Part shown: one piece after another, positions 7,443 to 16,631 of the stretch
How the letters are laid out: each line of letters opens with the position of its first letter
How positions within the stretch are numbered: position 1 is the first letter of the stretch
Source of the DNA: Rathayibacter sp. VKM Ac-2857
GTDB lineage: Bacteria > Actinomycetota > Actinomycetes > Actinomycetales > Microbacteriaceae
Direction: 5' to 3'
Assembly (NCBI RefSeq): GCF_013205025.1
Contig: NZ_JABMLE010000001.1
Coordinates: 1,178,001 to 1,242,000 of the forward strand
Length of the DNA: 64,000 nt
Position numbers and translations under genes: made by a program
The notes under the pieces: generated by a model
The model's database searches: none
The model's input: the letters and a program-made list of their open reading frames with translations, nothing else
What the model was told of the DNA's origin: nothing

Positions 7443-8783
7443 ATGGCTCTGGACACGACGTCGCTGGGCAGGGGCGCCTTCGATCGGGTGACGCTGGATC
7501 GGCGTCGCTTCCTCAGCGCCCTGGGCGTCGCCGCCTCGGTCCCCGTGCTGGCCGGCTGCGGCTTCGCACCAGCGCGCCCCGCGGCGAGCGCCGACAGCGG
7601 CACGCTGACCTTCACGACCTGGGGCACGGACGCCGAGCTGGCCGGCTTCCAGCGCGCGATCGACCGCTTCCAGGAGGCGAACCCCGGCTCGACCGTGGCG
7701 CTGAACTCGGTGCCGTACGAGCAGATGTTCACCAACATCGACGCGCAGCTGCAGGCGGGCAATCCGCCGGACGTCTTCCGCGTGCCGTACTACACCTTCG
7801 GCAGCTACGCCGGCCGCGACCAGCTGCTCGACCTCACCCCGCACCTGGAGGCGGACGTCGCCGAGCGCTTCACCGATCCGGCCTGGGCCGCGGTGCAGAG
7901 CAATGGCAGCCCGTTCGGCGTGCCGCACCACACGGACACCTCGCTGATCCTCTACAACACGGAGGCGCTCGCCACCGCGGGCATCACCGACTTCCCGGCC
8001 TCGCCGGAGGAGGCCTGGACCTGGGAGGAGTTCACCGAGGTCGGCCGGATGCTGCGCGCCTCGCTCCCCGCCGAGCGCTACCCCTTCGCCTACAACTGGC
8101 AGGGCAACGGCGTCACCCGCTGGCTGAGCCTGCTCTTCCAGGCCGACGGCCGCTTCCTCACCGAGGACCTCTCCGCTCCCGCCATCGACTCGGATGCGGG
8201 TCGCGCGGCGATCGACTTCAGCCGCAGCTTCTTCACCGACGGCCTGGTGCCGCCGAGCAGCTCGATCCAGGCGACGACCTACGCGAGCGACCTCTGGTAC
8301 TCGCAGACGACCGCGATGACCTTCGGCGGGGCGTTCCTCATCCCGGACGCGGAGTCGACGCTCGACTTCGAGTGGGGCGCGACCTACTCGCCGCGGAACG
8401 TGCGCGGCGGCGGCGACTTCGGCGGCAACGCCCTCGTCGCGACCAAGGCGACCGCGAACCCCGAGCTCGCGGCGGCGTTCCTCGCCTTCGTGACCGAGGA
8501 GGAGTCGATGCGCGACTTCTGCGCCGGCGCCTCGCTGCTGCCCACCCGCCGCGACCTGACCGAGTCGGGCATCGAGTTCGAGGTGCGCCCGGAGCTCGCC
8601 GAGGTCTTCCTCGGCCAGGCGGGCACCGTTCAGGCGGAGGACGCGGCGCAGGTCGCCTCGCCGGACATGGCGGCGATCATCGCGGTGCTGAAGGACCAGC
8701 TCGAGCAGGCGTTCGTCGGCGGCCAGAGCACCGAGGACACGATCGCGAAGCTCACCTCCGGCATCGCCACCGCCGTGCAGTGA
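7443..8783 (+). CDS. Sugar ABC transporter substrate-binding lipoprotein
   Basis: 446-residue extracellular solute-binding protein (family 1). The N-terminus carries a twin-arginine-like signal (DRRRFLSALGVAASVPVLAGC) with a lipobox cysteine near residue 38, so it is a lipid-anchored receptor outside the membrane. TLTFTTWGTDAELAGFQRAI is the usual first strand of sugar-binding proteins. ATG at 7443 is preferred to that at 7440 because GGGGAGG (7431-7437) is then 5 nt away. It heads an importer operon with two permeases; the sugar is not predictable from sequence. Confidence 0.9.
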   Translation: MALDTTSLGRGAFDRVTLDRRRFLSALGVAASVPVLAGCGFAPARPAASADSGTLTFTTWGTDAELAGFQRAIDRFQEANPGSTVALNSVPYEQMFTNIDAQLQAGNPPDVFRVPYYTFGSYAGRDQLLDLTPHLEADVAERFTDPAWAAVQSNGSPFGVPHHTDTSLILYNTEALATAGITDFPASPEEAWTWEEFTEVGRMLRASLPAERYPFAYNWQGNGVTRWLSLLFQADGRFLTEDLSAPAIDSDAGRAAIDFSRSFFTDGLVPPSSSIQATTYASDLWYSQTTAMTFGGAFLIPDAESTLDFEWGATYSPRNVRGGGDFGGNALVATKATANPELAAAFLAFVTEEESMRDFCAGASLLPTRRDLTESGIEFEVRPELAEVFLGQAGTVQAEDAAQVASPDMAAIIAVLKDQLEQAFVGGQSTEDTIAKLTSGIATAVQ

Positions 8784-8796
8784 GCGGCAGGATCCG

Positions 8797-9729
8797 GTGA
8801 CCCGCACCCTCCCCGCGCCCGAGGAGGTGACGGCGCGACCGCGCCGCGCCTCCCGGGCGCCCGCTGCCCGCGAGACCCTCGCCGCCTACGGGTTCCTCGC
8901 GCCGAACCTGCTGATGCTGGCGCTGTTCGTCTTCGTCCCGCTGGTCGGCGCGTTCCTGCTCAGCTTCCAGCGCACCAACGGCTTCGGCGACGGCGTCTTC
9001 ATCGGCCTGGACAACTACGGCCGGCTGCTCAGCGACCCGCTGTTCTGGCGCTCGACCCTCAACACCGCGCTGTTCACGCTGATCGTCACGCCGCTGTCGA
9101 TGGCGCTCGGGCTGGGCGCCGCGGTGCTGCTGAACTCGGTGCTGCCGGCCCGGCCCGTCTTCCGCTCGATCCTGATCCTGCCGATGGCGGTCTCAGGCGT
9201 CGCGACGGCGCTGATGGGCGTGCTGATCTTCGACGAGAACAGCGGAGTGCTCGACGGCCTGCTGCAGACGATCGGACTGCCGCGCATCGCCTGGCAGTCC
9301 GGCGGCGCAGCGGCCTTCGCCTCCGTGATCCTGGTGACGCTCTGGTGGCGGACCGGCTTCAACATGCTGATCTACCTTGCGGGGCTGCAGGGCGTGAACC
9401 CTGCGCTCTACGAGGCGGCGCGGCTCGACGGCGCGAACGGCTGGCAGCAGTTCCGGCACGTGACGGTGCCGCTGGTCGGCCCATCGACGTTCTTCCTGCT
9501 GATCCTCAACGTCATCTACTCGTTCCAGGTCTTCGACATCGTCTTCGTCCTCACCGGCGGCGGGCCGCAGAACGCGACCTCGGTGCTGGTGACCTACGCC
9601 TACGACACCGGCTTCGTCACCCGCGATCAGGGCTACGCGGCGGCGATCGGCATCGTCCTGCTGATCCTGACGATGATCTTCACCGCCGTGCAGTGGCGGA
9701 CGAACCGCTCGAGGGACCTCGTCGAATGA
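8797..9729 (+). CDS. Sugar ABC transporter permease, MalF type
   Basis: 310-residue inner-membrane permease with about six transmembrane helices (first near residues 30-55, LAPNLLMLALFVFVPLVGAF). The cytoplasmic EAA loop is visible as EAARLDGANGWQQFRHVTVPLVGP, which docks to the ATPase. GTG start 13 nt after the binding-protein stop. No ATPase gene follows the permeases, so it probably shares a multi-use MsiK-like ATPase encoded elsewhere. Confidence 0.92.
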   Translation: MTRTLPAPEEVTARPRRASRAPAARETLAAYGFLAPNLLMLALFVFVPLVGAFLLSFQRTNGFGDGVFIGLDNYGRLLSDPLFWRSTLNTALFTLIVTPLSMALGLGAAVLLNSVLPARPVFRSILILPMAVSGVATALMGVLIFDENSGVLDGLLQTIGLPRIAWQSGGAAAFASVILVTLWWRTGFNMLIYLAGLQGVNPALYEAARLDGANGWQQFRHVTVPLVGPSTFFLLILNVIYSFQVFDIVFVLTGGGPQNATSVLVTYAYDTGFVTRDQGYAAAIGIVLLILTMIFTAVQWRTNRSRDLVE

Positions 9730-10550
9730 ACCGCGTCTCCCACTCGACGACCGCGCTCCGGCTCGTCCTGGCGATCCTCGTCTCGCTCGTCATCCTCTTC
9801 CCCCTCTACTGGATGCTCGTCGTCGCGTTCTCCTCGCGCGCCGAACTGCTCGGCGGCACGCTGCGGCTGTGGCCGCGCGAGTTCACGCTGGCCAACTTCG
9901 AGCGCGTCTTCGACTCGTTCCCGGTCGCGACCTGGTTCGGCAACTCGCTCGCGATCAGCCTCACCACCGCACTGATCACCGTGGCGATCAACCTGCTCGG
10001 CGGCTACGCCTTCGCGCAGCTGCGCTTCCGCGGTTCCGGCGTGCTCTTCCTGCTGGCGCTGTCGACGCTGACGCTGCCCGTGCAGGTGATCATGGTGTCG
10101 CTCTTCCGGCTCGTGACCGATCTCGGCCTCTACGGCAGCTACTGGGCGGTGATCCTGCCGACCGCGGCCTCGGCCTTCGGGCTCTTCCTGGCGCGCCAGT
10201 TCATCCTCGCCATCCCGCGCGATCTGATCGAGGCGGCCCGGATCGACGGGGCCGGTCACTTCCGCGTCTTCACCCGGATCGTGCTCCCGCTCTCGAAGCC
10301 GCTGATCGCCGTGCTGTTCTTCATGTCGCTCCTCGGCTCCTGGAACGACTTCGCCTGGCCGCTGATCGCCCTCAAGGAGAACGTCCTCTTCACCCTCCCG
10401 ATCGGGCTGCTCTACCTGCAGGGGCAGTTCGGCAGCGACTACGGCGGAACGATGGCCTTCGCGCTGGTGAACGTGCTGCCCATGGTCGTGCTGTTCCTGA
10501 TCTTCCAGCGCTACTTCGTGCAGGGCTTCTCCCGCAGCGGACTGCGCTGA
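9726..10550 (+). CDS. Sugar ABC transporter permease, MalG type
   Basis: 274-residue second permease, about six helices, with EAA loop EAARIDGAGHFRVFTRIVLPLSKP. The ATG at 9726 overlaps the stop of the first permease by 4 nt (ATGA); an in-frame opening extends upstream but lies within the MalF gene. Together with the binding protein it forms a CUT1-like importer lacking a dedicated ATPase. The operon ends here; 157 nt separate it from the kinase gene. Confidence 0.92.
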   Translation: MNRVSHSTTALRLVLAILVSLVILFPLYWMLVVAFSSRAELLGGTLRLWPREFTLANFERVFDSFPVATWFGNSLAISLTTALITVAINLLGGYAFAQLRFRGSGVLFLLALSTLTLPVQVIMVSLFRLVTDLGLYGSYWAVILPTAASAFGLFLARQFILAIPRDLIEAARIDGAGHFRVFTRIVLPLSKPLIAVLFFMSLLGSWNDFAWPLIALKENVLFTLPIGLLYLQGQFGSDYGGTMAFALVNVLPMVVLFLIFQRYFVQGFSRSGLR

Positions 10551-10707
10551 GCACGGACGCTCGGGGGCGGATCGACTGCTTCTATCACGGCCGTATGTCA
10601 ATCCCGGCTATTGCGCTCCCCGTTGTCGCGGCACCGCGGTACCGTCTACCCAGGCGCTCGTCCGGAGCGCCGCGGAGCACATCGCTCCAGCAGAAGGCGG
10701 GGTCGTC

Positions 10708-11691
10708 GTGAGCACCATCGCCGCCAATGCCGCCCAGCAGCGGGTCGCCGGTCGCTACTACCTGATCGAGCGCATCGGCTCCGGCGGGATGGGCTCGGTG
10801 TACCGCGCTCGCGACGAGACCGTGCAGCGCGAAGTGGCCGTGAAGGTCTTCCGCGCCGAGGCCTCCAACCCCGAGGACGTCGCCCGCCAGGAGCGCGAGG
10901 TGCGGATGCTGAGCTCCTTCGCGCACCCCGGGATCGTCAACCTCTTCGACGCCGGACTGCACAACTTCGGCGGTGAGGTGCGCCGCTACGTCGTGATGGA
11001 GCTGGTCGCCGACCCGACCCTCGAGGCGCGGCTCGAGCCGGGCCCGATGGCGCCGGACGAGGTCGCCGCGATCGGCACGCAGCTCGCCGAGGCGCTCGCC
11101 TACCTGCACGAGCGCGGCGTCGTCCACCGCGACGTGAAGCCCGCGAACATCCTGGTCAGCGAGGTCGCCTCCAGCGGCTACACCCGCACCGCCAAGCTCA
11201 CCGACTTCGGCGTCGCGCACTTCATGGACGGCTCGCGCCTCACCAGCGACGGCATCGTGATCGGCACCGCCAGCTTCGTCAGCCCCGAGCAGGTCGCCGG
11301 CGAGCCGATCAGCGGTGCCAGCGACGTCTTCTCGCTCGGCCTCGTGCTGCTGGAGGCGATCACCGGGCACCGCGAGTACTCCGGCACCGTCCTCGAGGCG
11401 GCGATCGCGCGCCTCAACCGCTCCCCCGTCGTCCCGGCGACGCTGCCCGCGCCCTGGCGCGCGCTGCTCACCTCGATGACCGAGCGCGACCCGGCGAAGC
11501 GGCCCACCGCCGACCAGGTCGCCCACCGGCTGCGCGCGGGGATGACCGCGTCCTCTGCCGGCGAGGCCGCCTCTGCTCCTGACGGCAGCCGCGTGCGCCT
11601 GCGCCGCGCCGTCATCATCGGCTCGAGCGTCGTCGGCGTCGGCGCCGTCGCCGCCCTCTCCTGGATGCTCGGACTCCTCGCCGGCCGCTGA
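10708..11691 (+). CDS. Membrane-anchored Ser/Thr protein kinase
   Basis: 327-residue Hanks-type kinase. Residues about 15-270 carry the glycine loop IGSGGMGSVYRA, the ATP lysine in VAVKVF, the catalytic HRDVKPANIL and the DFG of LTDFGVAH, with GTASFVSPEQ in the activation loop. A single C-terminal transmembrane helix (about 300-322) is followed by only a few residues, so there is no PASTA or other sensor domain; sensing must be cytoplasmic or through a partner. GTG start. It stands alone, bounded by the sugar importer and a repeat block, and substrates cannot be inferred. Confidence 0.9.
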   Translation: MSTIAANAAQQRVAGRYYLIERIGSGGMGSVYRARDETVQREVAVKVFRAEASNPEDVARQEREVRMLSSFAHPGIVNLFDAGLHNFGGEVRRYVVMELVADPTLEARLEPGPMAPDEVAAIGTQLAEALAYLHERGVVHRDVKPANILVSEVASSGYTRTAKLTDFGVAHFMDGSRLTSDGIVIGTASFVSPEQVAGEPISGASDVFSLGLVLLEAITGHREYSGTVLEAAIARLNRSPVVPATLPAPWRALLTSMTERDPAKRPTADQVAHRLRAGMTASSAGEAASAPDGSRVRLRRAVIIGSSVVGVGAVAALSWMLGLLAGR

Positions 11692-11700
11692 GCCGACAGC

Positions 11701-11812
11701 CCGCTCGTCGAGCGGCCGCGCAGCGGCCGCCTTTCATCTTGGTCGAGCAGCCGCGCAACGGCCGCCTCTCATGGTGGTCGAGTAGCCGCGTAGCGGCGTA
11801 TCGAGACCCATG
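11701..11812. repeat. Degenerate left arms of the dispersed repeat
   Basis: Three tandem, partly decayed copies of the left arm (GTCGAGTAGCC GCG ... GTATCGAGAC); the complete one is at 11776-11809. No matching right arm is present. They directly follow the kinase gene. The rest of the 324-nt gap (11692-12015) contains the promoter and leader of the next operon and nothing else I recognise. Confidence 0.8.
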
Positions 11813-11920
11813 CGCCCCGAGCACGCAAGCCCACCCACCGTGCGCGAGAGAGACGATCTCGAGGCGCCTGGCCCACGGGCCGCGCTGAGCGCCAACGAGC
11901 ACGCTGGAGACGACACGACC

Positions 11921-11949
11921 TTGTGAGTCGACGAAGCCTCACGTACCGT
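11921..11949 (+). promoter_or_regulatory. Housekeeping-type promoter for the crystallin-like/exporter operon
   Basis: TTGTGA (11921-11926) and TACCGT (11944-11949) are separated by 17 nt, a good -35/-10 pair. The transcript would start about 60 nt before the ATG at 12016, which has a GGAGATAG ribosome binding site. Confidence 0.5.
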
Positions 11950-12015
11950 GACGTCCCGTCGGGCCCTGCGAGCCCGATGACTGCAGGGTCACGATTCGAT
12001 CAACGGAGATAGAAC

Positions 12016-12351
12016 ATGAAGAAGAAGTACGGGGCGATTCTCGCCTCAGGGTCGGTCACCGCGGCACTCGCCTTCGCAGGCGCGCCAACCGCGGCGGCCT
12101 TCCAGGTCTACGAGGACGCCGACTTCCGCGGCTACGTCTACCAGGCGACATGGGGTCAGAAGGACGGCCTCGGCTCAGTCAATCGGAAGGCGTCTTCGTT
12201 GAAGACGCCGGAACGAAAGACCTTCTACGAGAACCGCGGGTATGAGGGGCGTTCGATCCGTCTGCAGGGAGATGTGTCAGCCCTGTCGAGTCTCACGTCA
12301 GGCCTGAACTGGCTGGAGACCTGGAACGACCGGATCCAGAGCTACGACTGA
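12016..12351 (+). CDS. Small secreted beta/gamma-crystallin-like protein
   Basis: 111-residue protein with a clear Sec signal (MKKKYGAILASGSVTAALAF, cleavage after about residue 28 at TAAA-FQ). The mature 83 residues contain two Greek-key-like segments, FQVYEDADFRGYVYQ and FYENRGYEGRSIRLQGDVSAL, as in the beta/gamma-crystallin, peptidase-inhibitor I36 and Streptomyces killer-toxin folds. No cysteines in the mature part. Its codons are less GC-biased than its neighbours. The stop shares one base with the next start, so it leads an operon with a lipoprotein, adaptor and exporter. Function (inhibitor, toxin or wall protein) is unknown. Confidence 0.8.
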   Translation: MKKKYGAILASGSVTAALAFAGAPTAAAFQVYEDADFRGYVYQATWGQKDGLGSVNRKASSLKTPERKTFYENRGYEGRSIRLQGDVSALSSLTSGLNWLETWNDRIQSYD

Positions 12352-13244
12352 TGAGCGGTCGACGACGGCGCCCCGGCGGACGAATCCTCCGGGGCGCCCT
12401 GGGCGCCTTCGCCTCTCTAGCAGTTCTGAGTGGCTGCACTGCCGGTGGAGTCGAACCCGATGACTCGGCGCACGCCTACCTGGACTCGGTCAGCGGGGAG
12501 ATCGTCATGCCGCTGAACGAGTACGCCTTCTACGGGCGGCACGCCGACGAGCAGGTCTTCGATACGGCGGCGGAAGCCGTGGTCGGAGAGTGCATGAAGA
12601 AGAAGGGCTTCACCTCCTCCGTCGCTCGCACTCCGGCCGACCCGACGACCGACCTCGACGACCGGACCTTCGGGATGTGGCACGAGCTGCGCGCGGCGCG
12701 CTACGGATTCGGCTCCGCGGACTCCCCACTGGACGTCGCGCTGGAGCAGGCACGCGCGGTCGGCGGGATGCACTGGGCCGGGGCACGCGACGCCTGCTAC
12801 GAAGACGACGACTCCGTGAGGACGGCGATGGCTACCGTCAACCCGCGGCAGGACGAGTACTTGAACAGTCTCGCCTCCCGCCTGGAGAGCGAGGCGCTGA
12901 CGAGAGCGCAGAAGGACGAACGCTGGCAGCGCGCCCGCGAGCCGTGGGAGCAGTGCCTGAAGGACGCCGGGCTCACCCCCGAGTCCGGGGAGCACTACCG
13001 CTCGAAGCAGGCGAACGCCCTGCCGGAGACGGACGGACGGGGCAGCAGCGAGGAAGGGATCCGCCTCGCCTCGATCGAGGCCCGGTGCAACACCGAGAGC
13101 CGGCTGACCCAGACGCTCGCCGACCTCGAAGCGGCGTATCAGCAGCCGCTGATCGACGCGAATCAGGCGGCGTTGAACGAGGAGAAGGAGCGCAAGCAGC
13201 AGCTCCTCGAGGCCGCACGCGCGTACATCGCCGCGCATGGGTGA
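12351..13244 (+). CDS. Lipoprotein of unknown function
   Basis: 297-residue lipoprotein: a basic N-terminus (SGRRRRPGGR), hydrophobic stretch and lipobox LSGC with the modified Cys near residue 29. The rest is charged and helical, with conserved-looking cysteines (GECMKKKGF, RDACYED, WEQCLKDAG, EARCNTES), possibly two disulfides outside the cell, and a long C-terminal helix rich in Glu/Gln/Lys. I do not recognise the family. It overlaps the genes on both sides, so it is coupled to the crystallin-like protein and to the adaptor/exporter pair, perhaps as an accessory or immunity-like surface component. Confidence 0.8.
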   Translation: MSGRRRRPGGRILRGALGAFASLAVLSGCTAGGVEPDDSAHAYLDSVSGEIVMPLNEYAFYGRHADEQVFDTAAEAVVGECMKKKGFTSSVARTPADPTTDLDDRTFGMWHELRAARYGFGSADSPLDVALEQARAVGGMHWAGARDACYEDDDSVRTAMATVNPRQDEYLNSLASRLESEALTRAQKDERWQRAREPWEQCLKDAGLTPESGEHYRSKQANALPETDGRGSSEEGIRLASIEARCNTESRLTQTLADLEAAYQQPLIDANQAALNEEKERKQQLLEAARAYIAAHG

Positions 13245-14469
13245 CGGCGGGGGTGCAGTGCCGAGCAGCACGCGGCTCCGGCGCATCGAGCACCCCCTGC
13301 GGGCGGTCGTCGCGGCCCTGGTCCTGCTCGGCTCGATCACGGCCTCCTTCCTGACCGGGCTCCTGGTGCAGGCTCCGGACCACGGACCCGGGGAGCAGGT
13401 GCGGCAGACGATCCGGGTCACCGCGCCGGTGGAGAGACGAGTCGTCGACTCCCGCACGGCGTTCGCGGGCAGCGTCGTCGCCGGGAGCGAGCAGACGCTC
13501 AGCACGATCCCCTCGGGAGTCCCGGCCGTCGTCACCAGACGGACCGTCGACGTCGGCGACGTGGTCCGACCGGGGAGCCTCGTCGGCGCCGTCTCGGGCC
13601 GCCCCGTCTTCGCCGTGCCAGGCCCGCTGGCGCTCTACCGCGATCTGCGCACCGAGGACGAGGGCGACGACGTCTCCTCCCTCCAGCGCGCGCTCCGCGA
13701 GACCGGGGCGGACGTCGAGGTGACGGGCTGGGTGGACTGGCGGACCACCGCCGCCGTGACGGAGCTGTTCGTCGACAACGGCTTCCCCGCGCCGACCGCC
13801 CCCTCCCCCGAGACGATGGAGTCGTCGCCGACCGATCCTGACCCGTCGGAGCCCATCTCCTCCCCGGCGCCCGAAATACAGCAGCCCCGCGTCGTCCGGC
13901 CCCCGGGTCCGCTCATCCCCTTCGCGAGCTTCGTCGCGCTGGCGTCGGCCGAGGCGACGGTCACCGGCGCTCTCCCGCTCGGCGCGACGGTCACGAGCGA
14001 GGCGCCGCTGGTCACGGTCCGCACCTCTCCGAACACCGTCTCGTTCCGGGCCGACGCGGTGAGCGCTGCGACGCTGACCGACGGGCAGGAGGTGAGCGTG
14101 CAGGCCGACACCCGGCAGCTCGCGGGCACGATCACGGCGATCGGGGAGTTCGTCGAGGCCTCGGACGGCAAGGCACCGGGCCGGGACGTCACGGTCACCT
14201 CGGCCGATCCCGCCTTCGCCGGCCTCTCGCCGGGACTGAGCGTCACCGTCCTTCCGGAGGCCGAGCACGAGGAGTCCCTCGCGGTGCCGACGGTCGCCCT
14301 CCGGCAGGACGCCGAGGGGACCTTCGTCCTCGTGCCGGCCGACGCCGAGGCAGGAGCAGAGCACCCGGAGCCCCGGCGCGTGCCCGTCACCGTCGACTAC
14401 TCGGGGAACGGCTGGACCGCGATCGCCGGCGACGTCCTCGCACCCGGGAGCGAGGTGATCCTGCAGTGA
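13237..14469 (+). CDS. Membrane-fusion-type adaptor with peptidoglycan-binding domain
   Basis: 410-residue HlyD/YknX-like adaptor. One N-terminal membrane anchor (about residues 25-47, LRAVVAALVLLGSITASFLTG) is followed by a barrel-sandwich half (VTRRTVDVGDVVRPGSLVGAVSGRPVF), a peptidoglycan-binding domain (DVSSLQRALRETGADVEVTGWVDWRTTAAV), a Pro-rich linker and the second half with beta-barrel. It should link the exporter that follows to the wall. The start is uncertain: ATG 13237 overlaps the lipoprotein by 8 nt, while GTG 13258 is an in-frame alternative. Its stop overlaps the ABC gene start by 4 nt. Confidence 0.85.
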   Translation: MGDGGGAVPSSTRLRRIEHPLRAVVAALVLLGSITASFLTGLLVQAPDHGPGEQVRQTIRVTAPVERRVVDSRTAFAGSVVAGSEQTLSTIPSGVPAVVTRRTVDVGDVVRPGSLVGAVSGRPVFAVPGPLALYRDLRTEDEGDDVSSLQRALRETGADVEVTGWVDWRTTAAVTELFVDNGFPAPTAPSPETMESSPTDPDPSEPISSPAPEIQQPRVVRPPGPLIPFASFVALASAEATVTGALPLGATVTSEAPLVTVRTSPNTVSFRADAVSAATLTDGQEVSVQADTRQLAGTITAIGEFVEASDGKAPGRDVTVTSADPAFAGLSPGLSVTVLPEAEHEESLAVPTVALRQDAEGTFVLVPADAEAGAEHPEPRRVPVTVDYSGNGWTAIAGDVLAPGSEVILQ

Positions 14470-16448
14470 CCGTCGGCACGCCTCCCGCGCCGGCCGCCCT
14501 CGAGCTGACCGGGATCACCCGGATCTTCGGCGCCGACCCCGCGACCGGCATCCGGGACATCGGCATCACCGTGCGGCAGGGGGAGTTCGTCGCGATCGTC
14601 GGTCCGTCGGGCTCGGGGAAGAGCACGCTGCTGAACGTCCTCGGCCTGCTCGACACTCCGACGGCGGGCAGCTACCGCGTCTTCGGGACGGAGGTCGCCT
14701 CCCTGCACGAGCGCGAGCGCGACCGACTCAGGTCCCGGGTCTTCGGATTCGTCTTCCAGCAGTCGTTCGTCCTCGGGGACGTCTCCGCGCTGCACAACGC
14801 GGCGCTCGGACTCCGCACGCAGCGCGTCCCGCTCGCGGAGCGCGGCACGCGGGCGCTGGACGCCCTCGCCCGGCTCGGCGTGGAGGCGAGGGCACACGCC
14901 GCCGGACGGGTCCTCTCCGGCGGTGAGCAGCAGCGTCTCGCCCTCGCGCGCGCCATCGCCACCCGGCCGCGGATCGTCCTCGCCGACGAGCCGACCGGCA
15001 ATCTCGACCGGGCCAACGGGTCGGCGGTGCTCGACTCCCTTCGCGACCTCCACGCCGGCGGAGTCACCGTCGTGCTGATCACCCACGACGAGACGATCGC
15101 GGCGGCCGCGGATCGCACGATCCGCATCGTCGACGGCACCGTCGAACCGTCGACGGCGACTTCGCCGCGAGCAGGAGCGCAGAGAGCCGCCGCGGAGGAG
15201 GGTGCCGAGGAGGAGGGTGCCGAGGAGGCGGATCCGTCGCGCGGGAGTCCTCACCGCTGGATCACGGCGCTCGCCGACGACCTCGGCGACGCCGTCGACG
15301 TCGTCACCACCCGACTGGCGCGCACCCTGTTCCTGCTGCTCGCCTTCGCGCTGGGGATCGGCGGTCTGGTCGCCTCGATCGGGGTCAGCGAGAGCGCCTC
15401 CGGCAGCGTCGCGGACCGACTGAGCGCGGCCGCCCTCGACGAGGTGCGCGTCTCGGTCCCCGGCGGCACGGGACTCCTGCGCGACGACGACCGTCGCCTC
15501 TCCGAGTGGATCGCTTCGGCGTCGTCTCTACCGCGGGTCGCCGGAGTCGGCTCCGCGTCCGTGGCGTCGGGAGGCTCCGCCTCGATCCAGCGCCTCTCGC
15601 CCTCCGAGCCGGAGAGGGGTTCGCCGCTGAGGCTGATGTCGGCGTCCTCGGAGTACCTGCGGCTCACGGGCGCATCGCCCGTGGGTCCGGACACCTTCGG
15701 ACTCCTCGACGACCGGGCGCTGCGCGGGATCGCGATCGTCGGCCATGACGCGGCGGCGACGCTCGAGCTCCCACCTCCGGGCCCCGGCTGCCGGCTCTGG
15801 GTGAACGGCCGCACGGTCGACGTCGTCGGCGTCCTCGACGCCGGGCCTCGGCAGGCCGACCTCACCGACTCGGTGATCGTGTCGTCCGATGTCCTCCAGG
15901 GCTCGGCGGACGTGACGACGGCGCTCCTGATCCGCACCGAGCCCGGGTACCCCGCCGCCGTCGCGGAGGCGGTCCCCCTTCGGCTCGATCCCGCGAACCC
16001 CGGGCGGTTCGGCGTCGAGACCGTCGCCGACCTCCGCGATCTCCGGACGGGCATCGGCAGCGACCTCGGCGCCCTGATCGCACTGATCTCCCTCATCCTG
16101 CTCGTCCTCGCCACCATCAGTGCCGCGACGACCCTGCACCTCTCCGTGCAGGCCAGGGCACACGAGATCGCACTACGCCGGGCCGTCGGCGCCAGCAGGA
16201 CCGCGGTCGGACGCCTCTTCCTCGCCGAGGGCCTCCTCATCGGCCTGCTCGGCGGAGCGGTGGGCGTGGCCGTCGCGAGTGCCTCGACGCTCCTCATCGC
16301 CGGGCTCCAGGGCTGGACTCCGGTCCTCGAACCCTGGCTGCCGGCGGCGGGACTCGGCGTCGGACTCCTGACGGGACTCGCCGCGTCGACGATCCCCGCC
16401 TGGACGGCGAGCCGCCAGGACCCGGCGCTCGCGCTGCGCGCCCGGTGA
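14466..16448 (+). CDS. Fused ABC exporter, MacB/YknYZ-like
   Basis: 660-residue fusion. Residues about 1-225 are the ATPase: Walker A GPSGSGKST, signature LSGGEQQRLALARA, Walker B IVLADEPTGNLD. An acidic linker with near-repeats EEGAEEEGAEEA (about 236-258) leads to a MacB-type permease: one helix near 285-310, an extracellular domain, then three C-terminal helices and the typical ALRRAVGASRTAVGRLF loop. Fusing YknY- and YknZ-like functions resembles Gram-negative MacB, although there is no outer membrane here. Substrate may be a peptide; the secreted crystallin-like protein has its own Sec signal, so it need not be the cargo. Confidence 0.9.
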   Translation: MTVGTPPAPAALELTGITRIFGADPATGIRDIGITVRQGEFVAIVGPSGSGKSTLLNVLGLLDTPTAGSYRVFGTEVASLHERERDRLRSRVFGFVFQQSFVLGDVSALHNAALGLRTQRVPLAERGTRALDALARLGVEARAHAAGRVLSGGEQQRLALARAIATRPRIVLADEPTGNLDRANGSAVLDSLRDLHAGGVTVVLITHDETIAAAADRTIRIVDGTVEPSTATSPRAGAQRAAAEEGAEEEGAEEADPSRGSPHRWITALADDLGDAVDVVTTRLARTLFLLLAFALGIGGLVASIGVSESASGSVADRLSAAALDEVRVSVPGGTGLLRDDDRRLSEWIASASSLPRVAGVGSASVASGGSASIQRLSPSEPERGSPLRLMSASSEYLRLTGASPVGPDTFGLLDDRALRGIAIVGHDAAATLELPPPGPGCRLWVNGRTVDVVGVLDAGPRQADLTDSVIVSSDVLQGSADVTTALLIRTEPGYPAAVAEAVPLRLDPANPGRFGVETVADLRDLRTGIGSDLGALIALISLILLVLATISAATTLHLSVQARAHEIALRRAVGASRTAVGRLFLAEGLLIGLLGGAVGVAVASASTLLIAGLQGWTPVLEPWLPAAGLGVGLLTGLAASTIPAWTASRQDPALALRAR

Positions 16449-16451
16449 CAC

Positions 16452-16578
16452 CTGCTGGTCGAGCAGGCGCGCAGCGGCGTATCGAGACCCGCGCACTCCG
16501 GAACGCGAGGCCGGCGGCTGAGCTCTCGGTGACGGCGGATCTCGATACGCCCGCTCCGCGGGCTACTCGATCAGCATG
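16452..16578. repeat. Dispersed inverted-arm repeat, copy B1
   Basis: Left arm (CTGGTCGAG...GTATCGAGACC) at 16452-16490 and reverse-complement right arm (TCTCGATACG...CTACTCGATCAGCATG) ending at 16578. The arms can form a long interrupted hairpin. It lies between the converging exporter and FHA genes; the 322-nt gap (16449-16770) is filled by this and the next copy. Confidence 0.85.
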
Positions 16579-16631
16579 AAGGGGCTGCACACACCGAGGA
16601 CGGCTGCGCGGACGGCGGCGTGCGCTCCCCT

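Noticed and set aside
12417-14364. Minus-strand frames opposite the lipoprotein and adaptor genes
   Set aside because: No motifs, and they conflict with four well-coupled + strand genes with signal peptides and domain signatures.
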